Source: Triglochin maritima (Eukaryota; Streptophyta; Magnoliopsida; Alismatales; Juncaginaceae). From it: a DNA stretch of 64,000 nucleotides. A program made the position numbers and the translations under genes. Shown one piece after another: positions 47,450 through 57,477 of this stretch. Below the pieces are notes generated by a model. The model ran no database searches, was not told the DNA's origin, and saw only the letters and a program-made list of their open reading frames with translations. The stretch lies in contig OY821786.1 in assembly GCA_963682175.1 (NCBI GenBank), positions 22,583,501 to 22,647,500 of the forward strand. Reading direction: 5' to 3'. How positions within the stretch are numbered: the stretch's first letter is position 1; each line of letters opens with the position of its first letter.

Positions 47450-48140
47450 TACACGGATTACCTCGGTCTATTCCCACCACCACGTACACCTCCTTCTTCT
47501 CCTCCTCCAACTCAAGAGGAAGACATATTCGGTCAGGATCGAGTTCTTGGTGCACCACCACCTTTAGCCCGACAGGATAGACCGATGACTCTGTGGGAGC
47601 GAACCCATCCTATTCGGGTTGTGCAACCTTCTTGCATAGTTCTCCCGCTGGCTCGTGGGAACAACTATGAATTGAAACCTCAATATGTGAGTGTGCTTCC
47701 TACCTTCACTGCTAATAAAGAGGATGCATATATTTTTATACATGAATTTGAGGAGGTATGCTCCATGTTGAAGATTGAACAGCTTGACGAGGATTCAGTC
47801 TGGTTGACGATGATTTCTTTCACGTTGAAGGATAATGCGAAGAAGGATAATTCGAGTCAACCTGTGGTAAATCCCAGGGGTCAACCTGCTCAGGCTAGGC
47901 AGAATGTTTACAATGTTGAAGATGACCCTTCCCAACATGCAAATGTTGTCCATACCTTAAGATCGAGAAGGGTTGTTGACAACAATGTGGAAATGCCTGA
48001 ATCCAGCCTTGTTGGTGACTCTGCCAAGGAAGGTCGTGAGTCTCTCAAGGAACCCATTCCTGAGACTACTCCTCGTGATAGTTATGTCCCCAAGGCACCT
48101 TTCCCTCATAGGTTGACTAAAAAACACGATGAGCATTGAG
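47450..48140 (+). pseudogene. Gypsy gag, internally deleted
   Basis: Proline-rich start (PPPRTPPSSPPPTQEED) and then YELKPQYVSVLPTF...EDAYIFIHEFEEVCSMLKIEQLDEDSVWLTMISFTLKDNAK, the capsid signature of Athila-type gag. It then jumps directly to a linker before the protease (SSQPVVNPRGQPAQARQNVY), so most of the capsid is missing. The open frame ends at 48139. Confidence 0.82.
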
Positions 48141-48152
48141 ATTTGAGACAAA

Positions 48153-49109
48153 ATGGTTGAGGTAATTTGGCAAGTCAAGGTGAACATTCCGTGGTTGGAC
48201 GTTGTTCAGCAAATGCCACCATATGCCAAGTTCCTTAAGGACCTTTGTACTGTTAAGAGGAGAACGAATGTTCCCAAAAAGGCATTTTTGGTCGCCAACA
48301 TGAGTTCGATATTGACACAACCCATGCAACTCAAATACAAGGACCCCGGTTGTCCAACTGTTTCTTGCATGATCGGTAATGTGACAATTCCTCAAACTCT
48401 ATTAGATTTGGGAGCATCTGTCAACCTCCCGCCCTACTCTGTCTATGTCAACCTTGGAATAGGCGATCTGAACCCAATGAGGACCACCCTCCAATTGGCT
48501 GACAGATCCACCAAGATTCCACGAGGAAGTGTGGATGATGTCCTTATTGAAGTGGGCGAGTTTGTATTCCCAGTTGATTTCATCATCTTGGATACTGAAC
48601 TTGTGTCCAACCCACAAGGACAAATTTCAGTGATCCTTGGGAGGTCATTTCTTGCGACATCCAATGCTTTGATCAATTGTCGCAATGGCTTGATGATGTT
48701 GTCTTTTGGAAACCTCACGGTGGATTTCAACATTTTTAATCTTGGTAAGCAACCTGGGCTCTTTGATGATGTTGTCGAAGCCAATTTCATTCAGGACATG
48801 AACGAGCTTGAGTCATTGGGCATGTTCGACTCACATCGACATATTATTGAGGTACTTAATGACCAGGTTGCGATTGAACATGATTTTGAGGAGTCTGCCT
48901 CTAAAGTTCTGGATGAGGAGGCACATCTTGCACTTCTTATCCTGTGGCCCTTGAGCCACTTGAAATTAACTCTGAATCCAACAAGGACCCACCTTTGGTC
49001 GAGATTAAATCGCTCCCCACTAACCTTAAATACATCTTTTTGGGGGATAATGAAACCTTACCACTCATTTTTGCTTCTAATCTTCCAAAAGATAAAGAGG
49101 TTGCCCTAA
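48153..49109 (+). pseudogene. Gypsy aspartic protease region
   Basis: The longest intact frame of the element (318 codons). DLGASVNLPP at about residue 85 is the protease active site in the form usual for Athila/Tat elements (L in place of S/T), and VILGRSFLATSNALI is the flap-side ILG motif. It would cut the element polyprotein. The frame leaves the family alignment after about 48960, where an indel shifts it before the RT. Confidence 0.85.
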
Positions 49110-49112
49110 AAA

Positions 49113-50090
49113 AGTGCTCTTTGAAAACAAAGAGGCTATCGGGTGGTCCTTGAAGGACATCAAGGGAATAAGCCCTGGTATTGTCCAGCATCGAATCCAC
49201 ACGGAAGAGAATTCTAGGCCCCGCCGGGACCTACAACGAAGATTGAATCCTATGATGAAAGAAGCCATCCGAAAGGAGGTTCTTAAGTGCTTGGATCATG
49301 GTATAATATGTCCTATTTCTGATAGTTCGTGGGTGAGTCATGTCCATGTGGTTCCCAAAAAGTCAGGCGTGACGGTTGTTGAGAATGAGCATAATGAACT
49401 TATACCAACACGACTGGCTAGCAAGTTTGCGTTGATTATCGTAAGCTCAATGCAGTAAAGAGGAAAGATAATTTCCCATTGTCTTTCATTGATCAGATGT
49501 TGGAAAGGTTGGCCGAACATGAGTATTATTGTTTTCTTGATGGATACTCCGGTTACAACCAAATTTCCATCGCCCCCGAGGATCAAGAGAAAACAACATT
49601 TACATCTCCCTTTGACACGTTTGCCTACCATCGCATGCCTTTTAGGTTATGTAATGCACCAGCAACAATTCAAAAGTGTATGATCAGCATGTTCTCCGAT
49701 ATGGTAGAGCGTTTCTTTGAGATTTTCATGGACGACTTTTACATATTTAGCGTTTCCTTTGATGAGTGCCTTCATCACTTGAGCCTTGTCCTCAAGCGAT
49801 ACCGTGAGAAGAACCTCGCTCTTAATGGGGAGAAATATCACTTCATGGTTAAGCAAGGTATTGTACTTGGACATGTGGTCTCAAGTAGGGGAATTGAGGT
49901 CGATCCCGCCAAAGTGGGTCTTATTGCTAATCTCCCACTGCCACGTAATGTGAAAGATGCCCGCGTCTTTTTGGGTATGCTAGATTCTATCGGAAATTCA
50001 TTCGGGATTTTAGCAAAATTGCTCGACCTCTCACCGCCTTGTTGGCTAAGGATGCCATTTGAGTTCACACCGGATTGCCACCATGTTTTT
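49113..50090 (+). pseudogene. Gypsy reverse transcriptase
   Basis: 49114-49420 gives GWSLKDIKGISP, MMKEAIRKEVLKCLDHGIICPISDSSWVSHVHVVPKK. A shift follows near 49420. From 49479 the frame gives the palm (FLDGYSGYNQISIAPEDQEKTTF, FRLCNAPATIQ), the catalytic IFMDDF at 49722-49739, and VLGHVVSSRGIEVDPAKV. It shifts again near 49985. All catalytic aspartates seem present but the frames are broken. Confidence 0.88.
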
Positions 50091-50480
50091 TTGACCTTGA
50101 AGAAAGAGTTGACTTCAGTTCCCATAATTAAGGCAACGGTGTGGACTGAACCCTTTGAGTTGATGTGTGATGCATCTGACTTCGCTGTGGGAGCAGTGCT
50201 TGGGCAACGATTAGACAAATTGCCTTATCTTATCTACTAAGCTAGTAGAACACTCAATGATGCCAAATTGAACTACACTGTGACCGAGAAAGAATTCTTA
50301 GCGATCATATTCTCTTTGGAGAAATTCCAGTTGTACTTGATTGGCTCCCACGTGATTATCTATTCTGATCACACAGCCATCAAGCACCTCATGGCGAAGA
50401 AAGATGCAAAATCTCAACTTTTGAGATGAATCTTGTTGTTACAAGAATTCGATCTCGAGATTCGGGACAAAAATGGTGTG
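50091..50480 (+). pseudogene. Gypsy RNase H
   Basis: LMCDASDFAVGAVLGQRLDK (first aspartate), then past a TAA at 50239, LNYTVTEKEFLAIIFSLEKF (glutamate) and SDHTAIKHLMAKKDAKS (second aspartate). An in-frame TGA lies at 50427. It is the uninterrupted counterpart of the split copy at 5632-13330. Confidence 0.85.
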
Positions 50481-51590
50481 AAAATGTTGTAGCAGATCAC
50501 CTGTCTCGTCTTGACGAGCAATTGTTCACGATCGAAGATAACCCTTGGTTTGCCGACATCGTGAACTACCTCGTGACCGAGCAACTTCCTGTCGATTGGT
50601 CAAAATCTAACCAAACCAAATTTAGATCTTATGTTAGATTCTTTCACTGGGACAACCCCTACCTATTCAAATACTGCTCTGACCAAATTTTCAGGAGGTG
50701 TGTCCCAAATAACGAGTTCCAAAGTATGCTCCAATTTGGCCACTCTAAGGCATATGATGGACACTTTGGAGCAAAGAAAACTGCCGCCAAAGTGCTTCAA
50801 TCTGGATTCTACTAGCCTTCACTTTTCAAAGATGCTTACGAATTTTGTAAGCTATATGATAGGTGCTAGTGCCTTGGCAAGATTAGTCGACGTGATATGA
50901 CGCCTTTGCAAAATATCCTTGTCGTCGACATCTTCGATGTGTAGGGCATCAACTTTATAGGTCCTTTCCCGTATTCGCTCAGGAATGTTTATATTCTAGT
51001 GGCCATTGACTATGTGTCTAAGTGAGTAGAGGTTATCCCCACAAAGACCAATGACAACAAGTGGTCACCAAATTCTTAAAGGACATTTTTACACAATTTG
51101 GTACGCCTTGTACCATAATCAGCGACATGGGTACCTACTTCTGCAATTGCTCCTTTGAAGCGCTTATGAGGAAGTATTCGATCACCCACAATCTTGCGAC
51201 CTCACACCATCCGTAAACTAGTGGTCAGGTTGAAGTCTCTAACCGTCAATTAAAGCAAATCCTTGAGAAGACGGTTAATTCCACGAGGAAGGAATGGTCG
51301 ATGAAACTGAATGACGTGTCGTGGGCTTTCGCACAGCGTAAAACACCAATTTGGGCATGTCCCCTATTAGGCAGTGTACGACAATGCTTGCCAACTACAC
51401 GTCGAGCTCGAGCATCATGCTTTCTGGGCAATTAAGAACATGAATGTTGATCTTGATCAAGCAAGGGTACAACGTAAACTCGACATTGTGGAATTGGAAG
51501 AGCTACGCAATGATGCGTATAAAAAGCCAAAATTCATAAGTTCTGAGCCAAAATGTTTCATGATCGCATGATTATGTGAAAGGTGTTTAC
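50481..51590 (+). pseudogene. Gypsy integrase
   Basis: 50426-50815: zinc-binding region (ICS-type H...H, then a CxxC-like pair degraded to LYDRC). 50900-51060: core start (DIFDV, stop for W, INFIGPFPYS; IDYVSK, stop, [11 protein letters not shown]). 51110-51250: DMGTYFCN and the glutamate region. 51374-51571: C-terminal part ([41 protein letters not shown]). At least five stops and several frameshifts. Confidence 0.82.
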
Positions 51591-51843
51591 GGTGGTCGGG
51601 CAGAAGGTGTTGCTCTACAATTCCAGTCTTCATCTGTTTGCGGGTAAGCTCCGCAGTCGCTGGTCTAGCCCTTTTATTGTGCAAACTGTATTTCCTTATG
51701 GAGCGGTTGAAATTCTGAACCAAGGGAATGGGGACATGTTAAAAGTTAATGGACAATGCCTCAAACCTTGCTTGGAGGGGGCGCCAACTGAAGTTGAGGA
51801 GGTCATGTTCCTTCATGAACCTCCCTCGTACGCAACCATGTGA
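51591..51843 (+). pseudogene. Gypsy pol C-terminal tail
   Basis: GQKVLLYNSSLHLFAGKLRSRWSSPFIVQTVFPYGAVEI is the standard integrase GPY/F-type tail; the frame ends in ...EEVMFLHEPPSYATM. Confidence 0.8.
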
Positions 51844-52121
51844 TTGATTGTGCATTTATGTTTGTACATACATAAAAAAACAAAAAAAGAAATAAAAGAA
51901 AGAAGAAGAGAACAAGAAAAAGAAACAAAAGGGAGGTCCTTCATGCTATTTTACACATTCCCTCTTTAAATACTCTCTTCACAACCCTACACATTTTATT
52001 CCACCATAGAAACATCCCATACCTCGCAGCCACCGCAGGGAAGAAATTAGAAGACCTGGACGCCTGTTTGGACCGCCAATTAGCGATTCTCCACTACCGA
52101 TCAGTGCTCAGATAACGCGGT
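51844..52121 (+). other. spacer between pol and third ORF
   Basis: A purine-rich A/G tract at 51880-51935, then ordinary sequence with a half-kept palindrome GACCGCCAATTAGCGATT at 52071-52088. No gene seen. Confidence 0.5.
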
Positions 52122-52676
52122 TTGGTCACTGGTTTCTCTAGTGAGTCTCCTCTGTTGCTCTGTATCGGTTTCTGTCGGTTTGTGTTCATTTCACGCTCCT
52201 GGTTGCGCGCATCAGTCACTAATCTTCGTGCATCCCACTCATCTCCGTCGACACGCGTTCCTCTGTTAAAGCTCGCTAAGGTAGGTGCAGGTATGGCCAG
52301 CCCTCATTGTTGCCTTTTTGGCCTTAATCTTATGTTTTGATGATTTAATCAACCTAATCTTAATTAGAGTAGCACACACTATGCATTGCATATATATTGT
52401 ATTGTGCTAATCTCTACAGGTGATCAAGACTCAAGAAAGATGGAAATGAAGTCAAGACATGTAATTAAAGCTATATCGAAGACATGTAAACTTGATTTCT
52501 TTTGAGTCTTAGGAACAAAGTGTAATTGAGCATACTTGAGCTAAAATCAACTTAATCACACACTAGGTTCCTTATAGAAGTCACACACGAAATTTCACAT
52601 AATTTGGACTTCAATAGATCACCCAAACTTAGACCAGAAAACACCAAAACCTGAACTGCAAAAGTCTGCCCACATT

Positions 52677-53170
52677 CGGTCGACCGCAACATGCCGTTCG
52701 GTCGACCGAGTGATCATGTCTCTTGTTTGTGTTTTCACTGCCCATATTCGGTCGACCGTGTTTTACCTTTCGGTCGACCGTCTGATCATATTTTCCCGAC
52801 CGTTAGTTTTGTCGTATATACCCAACGGTCGTATTCGTATTAAACCAAAAAAATACCCCAAATACATTTCATGTATCGGTCGACCGAGGACCACAATCGG
52901 TCGACCGTTGGTTCATCTCTTGACAAACCCAAAGTGCCTGTCCATAATCGGTCGACCGCCAAACCTATTTCGGTCGACCGTTCACACATTTGTTTGTCAC
53001 CCCCAAAGTGCCTGGACGAAATCGGTCGACCGAACCCTATCTTGTGTTCGACCGATGACTTAAGTGAACCTAAGTCGTAGAGTTGGGCGGTCGACCGTTG
53101 CTTAACCGGTCGACCGAACTGAGTGTAAAACTGCCTAACGGTCGACCGATTGTCCCGATCCGGTCGACCG
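52677..53170. promoter_or_regulatory. array of paired CGGTCGACCG palindromes in U3
   Basis: Perfect copies start at 52677, 52699, 52749, 52771, 52878, 52899, 52949, 52971, 53023, 53088, 53107, 53139 and 53161; a decayed one starts at 53045. They fall in pairs 22, 22, 21, 22, 22, 19 and 22 bp apart. The array ends about 97 bp upstream of the TATA box. This suggests cooperative binding of a dimeric protein on one DNA face, which is inference. Confidence 0.7.
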
Positions 53171-53266
53171 AATTCAGCCAGAATTGGGTCCTGTCTTTTC
53201 TGTTTTGTGTAATCACACATCAACTCATACCCAATCAATCCCAACGACTCTATTCTCTCTAATCCC

Positions 53267-53274
53267 TATATAAG
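53267..53274 (+). promoter_or_regulatory. TATA box of LTR-A
   Basis: TATATAAG in the expected place at the end of U3; other LTR-A copies have TATAAATAG at the corresponding site. Confidence 0.65.
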
Positions 53275-54498
53275 GAGTTGTAAAACACATTTTAACACAA
53301 CTCTCCCACTACAAACTTGCCCCAAACTTTAGAGAGAATCCCAAACACTCAAAACCTCAATTTCCACACTTTAGTGATCAATTCCTTAATTCTACTAAAG
53401 TGTGCTCAAGATTTAGAGAGTGTTGCTCCACTCAAGTTCTCATTTGTTGTCAAAAGAGTAAAGACTCCGGTGAAAGCCCGAAGCATCCTTCTCGGATTGT
53501 GAGAAGAGGATTCCAAGCTCGGGGAGGGTTGTTCGCGAGTTTGACGGTTGTAAAGGCGTTCTCTCCCGGCCCGGAACGGGGAGTGGTTAGTGAAGTCATG
53601 AGCGGAGCTTGGTGATCCGAGCGGAGCTTTCAAGAGAGGACTAGGACCCGGGTAGGGTGCCGAACCTCTATAAAAACGCCGAGTCGATTTGTGGTTTGCA
53701 TATTCCTACACTTGCTTGTTTTAGTTTAAATTTCGCTGCATTTCTTTGATCGAATAAACAAGTAGGTAATTAGGTGATTAGCATTAATTGTGGACCCATA
53801 AACCCACACGATCCTACACTCATTTCATTCCCGAATTAAATTTTGCCTCCCTGATTTGCGATTTCAGAGAACCCTTCTACAATCGTATCGTAGCCAAAGG
53901 GTGGCCATTTTTGTTGTTTGAGGATGCCGAAACCTTGTACGTGCCACCTCTCGTACAAGAGTTTTACTCTAAACTGGAGTGTTACCAGTCCAGTCAACTG
54001 GAGTTTAGTGTCACCCTTGGAGGGGTGAAACACACCGTGACACCCCAATTTATCTCCAATACGTCTGGGATCCCCTTAGTCGATGATCTCGCGCCTACTC
54101 GTGACATTAATTTTTACGTATATATGTTTGGGCGTGGACAACCCATCTCATCGCACGGGGGAATACCCAATCCGCACATCTACTCCAATGTGCACATTGT
54201 TGCTAGGTGGGTGTGTAGGAATGTGTTGGGCCAAGAGCGGACCTCCACATTCTTCACACATAGTTTGCAGATCGTGTATAGTCTTATGGACAAATCACCT
54301 CACTGCATTTGTCGAACGTTGTTCAACGTTCTGGTGAACGCGAAGCTTAAACATATACATTGTTTGCCTACTCTGGTGACTAAACTTTGTGGAATGCTGG
54401 ACATCCCACGATTTAAGTGTTTGCTGTGGTGCCAAGGCATCGACCTTGAGGTCGCAAAAATGGCCCCATCATATCTTCATTGCCTTGAGGAGGCATAG

Positions 54499-56054
54499 GT
54501 GCCTGATTACATGGAGGAAGATGTTTGAGCCTGTTCATCAAACTCATCTGTGAGCTCGGAAATGCTCTTCAACTTTGATTTTTCTGAGATGGCGGTTGAG
54601 CACAAAATGTCATTTTGGCTAAACAAAACCGGAAAATCTATAAGAAATTGTCGACTCTCGAGCGAGGTGCATCTTCTGGCACCTCTGACCGCCGTCATTA
54701 GTCCAGTGCACCATATCCATGCATTTGAGCCATTCTTTCATACATTGAGGACAATGCATGGATTAGGTGTCGGGGTGGGTTTTTTGGAGGGGGGGGGCTA
54801 TTTTCACGTGTGTACAATGTTTTTGTGTGTTTTTCGTTTTCTTTTGTGTGCATTGTTAGGGCCATGTTAGTGTGTTGCAACTAATATCGATACATCTGCT
54901 TGCCATGATCCTTGGGTGACTTGTCTTCTTTTGCTTGTCTGGTGCTTTAAAATTTCCATTTTTTCAAAATCTTCATGTGTTTACGAAAGAAAATGTTTTG
55001 TAGGTTTTGCGTGTGTTTAGTACGTGAAAAACCATTGAGAGGCAAAGTAAAAAGGAAGATCCCAGAATTATCTTGAACATGATGCATTAGGATATCTAGT
55101 ACACCAGCTTTAGGTCTTATGTAGTCATAAGGATGCACCCCAGTTTTCCCTCGGGGGGAGAGTAATCATAGGGTTTCAGAACTCAAATAAAAAAAGAAGT
55201 TCACCCTGATCCTAGTGAGTCAAATAATTCATGTCTGTTAGTATAAGGAAGTTTGTCGTAGTCAGGGACCCTTAAACTCTTGTGAAACCGCAAGTGTAGG
55301 GGTTTTGATTCATTTGTAGATAAGAAATAAGTGAGTAGGTGTCATCTCTTCTCGCACGACTCCTATTACTCAGGAAATTAGGTCCGATGGGACTTAGTGT
55401 CTGGTGCTTTCGAGTAATCTGACTGGGGATGCACCGACCGAACTCCCGTTAGACGGGTGGTAGGGATTGCCTTATGTGGATATGTGGGGAAGGTGTACGT
55501 GATAGTGTATGTCCTCATAGGCAATGATGCACGAAACCTGACCCTGGGAGAATCAAACACCAACTTGTAAAAAAATGAAAAAGAAAAAAATAAGAACAAA
55601 AAGAAAAGCAAAAGAAAAAAAAGAAAAGGCAATGGAAATAAGAACTTTAATGGACTTTACACTTTGTATCACTTGAGGATGATAAGGTTGCCCATGTCTA
55701 TCAGTTATGCATTAACTAACTTGCATGAATCGTTTATTAGGTTAGGTGTGTGGACTAAATACCTATATAGAGTCAGCCCGTAGTATTACCGTGTCCAATA
55801 ATAAAAAAATAGTAGGTCCAATGAGTTGAGTTGCTAGGTTGAATAATGCATCTATGTTCGGATTTTGTGAGTATATCTATTGTAAACCCTCAGGAGACAC
55901 CGCTCCTCCTCCTTGGCGACAAGGAGGTTTAATGGCTTGTTGCACGTGCTAAGTGCAACCGTGATTCCTATGAAAGTGATTTAGGATTTCCTTGTTTTTC
56001 GTATGTTTTTCCTTTCTTTCGTTTTTCTCTTTCTTTGTTTTGCTCGGGACCAAC
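54499..56054 (+). other. Athila-like 3' untranslated region
   Basis: Contains the phrase ACATTGAGGACAATGCATG (about 54744-54762), common in the 3' half of Athila/Tat elements, followed by a G-rich stretch (54775-54798). An A/G-rich tract is at 55570-55640 and a G-rich GGGGGGAGAG at 55154-55164. No gene. Confidence 0.6.
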
Positions 56055-56072
56055 AAAAACTAGGGGTAGGGG
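56055..56072 (+). other. polypurine tract
   Basis: AAAAACTAGGGGTAGGGG four bases upstream of the 3' LTR, the usual primer for plus-strand synthesis. Confidence 0.75.
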
Positions 56073-56076
56073 TATT

Positions 56077-57477
56077 TGATTGACAACATATCATGCATAT
56101 ATTTGTGTCTTATATCCTCTATTATGAACCTAAACAATGCTACGTAATGTGTTTTATGTTTAAGTTTCAGGAATAAACAGGTTTGGGAAGAAGAGACACA
56201 AAAAGGACCCGAACGTATGAAAAATGACTGAATTGTGAGACTTATGGACTGATATGCAAGAAGGAAAGACCCAAATGTAAACCTAAAGGACCAATAAGCA
56301 ATTCGAGAAACTCCATGCCTTCATGAGGAGTAGTTTGGCAATTCGATTCGGGCCTAAACTCCAACAACAAACTCGGGTGCACTAGACATGAAGAAATCCA
56401 TCCACCAAAGTCTCATCCAAACCAGGACTGGATTCGAGCAATCCAGACTGCCAATTGGCGGTTCCAGACTGCTGGTTGGTGGTCGGGTATGCTCCAGATC
56501 CGACAATGTTTAGCCCGGTGTTGTATTAATATGTTTTATGTCCATTTATAGTATTCCATTAGTTCCACATCGGAGGATTGTCCCTACTTTCCTTTTTTCA
56601 TGTCTATAAATAGAACTCTTCCTCCTTCTTTGTAATCTACCCATTGCTTGGTGGCATTTTCTCTACTTAGAGTAAGCCTTGGAACAAAACTCAAGTGGAG
56701 AAGAATGCTACTTGTAATGTAAGTCACGTAAATAAAATAATTTTTCTTAGTTTGTTTTAATATTGTCTTCTCTTTTAATTCTTGCATGCTTAGCTTAATT
56801 TTGTTTTGTCTTAGTAGAAGTAAATAGAATGTTTCCTTTTCTTAATGTAATTTGTAATTTAATGAGTAGTGAGTAGTTCCATCCCCCTTTGGGATGGAGT
56901 TGATGCTTATACATGTCATGAAGAATGGAATGAATGCTATATTTTTATGTGATGAATGTGGGTATGCTTGTTTGAACAAAAGAGAACACTTAACTTGATG
57001 GTTTCTACCATAATCTTTAGGTACATCCCATGCTTGTTTAGGCTCCTAATAACAAACTTGTTTATGCTCATATTAATCAACTTGGTTAGTGATTTGGATG
57101 ATAGGTCTTGCCACAACCATTAGGTACTTTCTATGCATAAAAACACAACCTACACTTGTGCACTACTTGAATGCATTCCTCACCACTTTATGTCATGTGT
57201 ACACACATTCCACCTCTTGGGGGCTTTTCTTCCTGAATTCCAGCCTCTTTGTTAAGTCTTTAGTTTAGTTTTAGTGAGTCTTTAGTTGCTCTCTTTTGCA
57301 TTTGTTAACTACTAGTTTAGTATAGTTTAGTTTAGTGTAATCAAACTCCTTCTTCCCCTTTATTCTCCACTTGCTTTCGAAAGAACCAGAGTTGACACAC
57401 CTCCTGGTGGATCGACCCGTACTTGCCCCGTCTTCACCGACAGCCGTGCACTTGCGATTAAACTTGATTTCACATCA
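56077..57477 (+). repeat. LTR-C, 3' LTR of the Athila-like element
   Basis: 1401 bp from TGATTGACAACA to CACATCA. It has a diverged palindrome GACTGCCAATTGGCGGTT at 56446-56463, a TATAAATAG near 56604 and the block CATCCCCCTTTGGGATGG at about 56880. Confidence 0.87.

Larger units (their letters stand above)
52308..53818 (+). repeat. LTR-A solo copy with perfect target duplication; best palindrome array
   Basis: 1511 bp from TGTTGCC to CCTACA, flanked by CTCAT at 52303-52307 and 53819-53823. It looks young compared with other copies: 13 perfect CGGTCGACCG palindromes remain between 52677 and 53170. Confidence 0.93.
52122..54498 (+). pseudogene. Athila-type third ORF (env-like position), split by a solo LTR
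   Basis: In Athila elements a gene of uncertain role follows pol, called env-like by position. Here one frame runs from 52122 to the insertion at 52308 and, after it, from 53824 to the stop at 54496-54498; the two sides are in the same frame once LTR and duplicated CTCAT are discounted. The main part shows FREPFYNRIVAKGWPFLLF, VPPLVQEFYSKL and WVCRNVLGQ, a pattern of the plant transposon protein type found in such ORFs. I see no signal peptide, and the downstream hydrophobic stretch near 54800-54860 is in another frame. No function should be assumed. Confidence 0.7.
47432..57477 (+). mobile_element. Athila-like Gypsy retrotransposon with 3' LTR, truncated at the 5' end
   Basis: Order: gag end, protease, RT, RNase H, integrase, third ORF (cut by a solo LTR-A), untranslated region, polypurine tract, 3' LTR-C. 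This is the Athila/Tat layout. All genes have stops or frameshifts. The 5' LTR is probably the piece at 46491-47293. Confidence 0.88.

Noticed and set aside
48402..48790. Overlapping minus-strand open frames in the protease region
   Set aside because: Shadow frames of the plus-strand protease, which shows family motifs.
52677..53170. CRISPR-like array of short regular repeats
   Set aside because: Repeats are 10-bp palindromes with spacers only about 9-12 or 40-60 bp in a plant LTR; no cas genes, and copies occur in every LTR-A.
53788..54498. ATG at 53788 as the start of the third ORF
   Set aside because: It lies in the end of the inserted LTR-A; the true frame begins upstream of the insertion, before 52308.
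55378..55632. Minus-strand Phe-rich frame
   Set aside because: Reverse reading of an A/G-rich tract in the 3' untranslated region.
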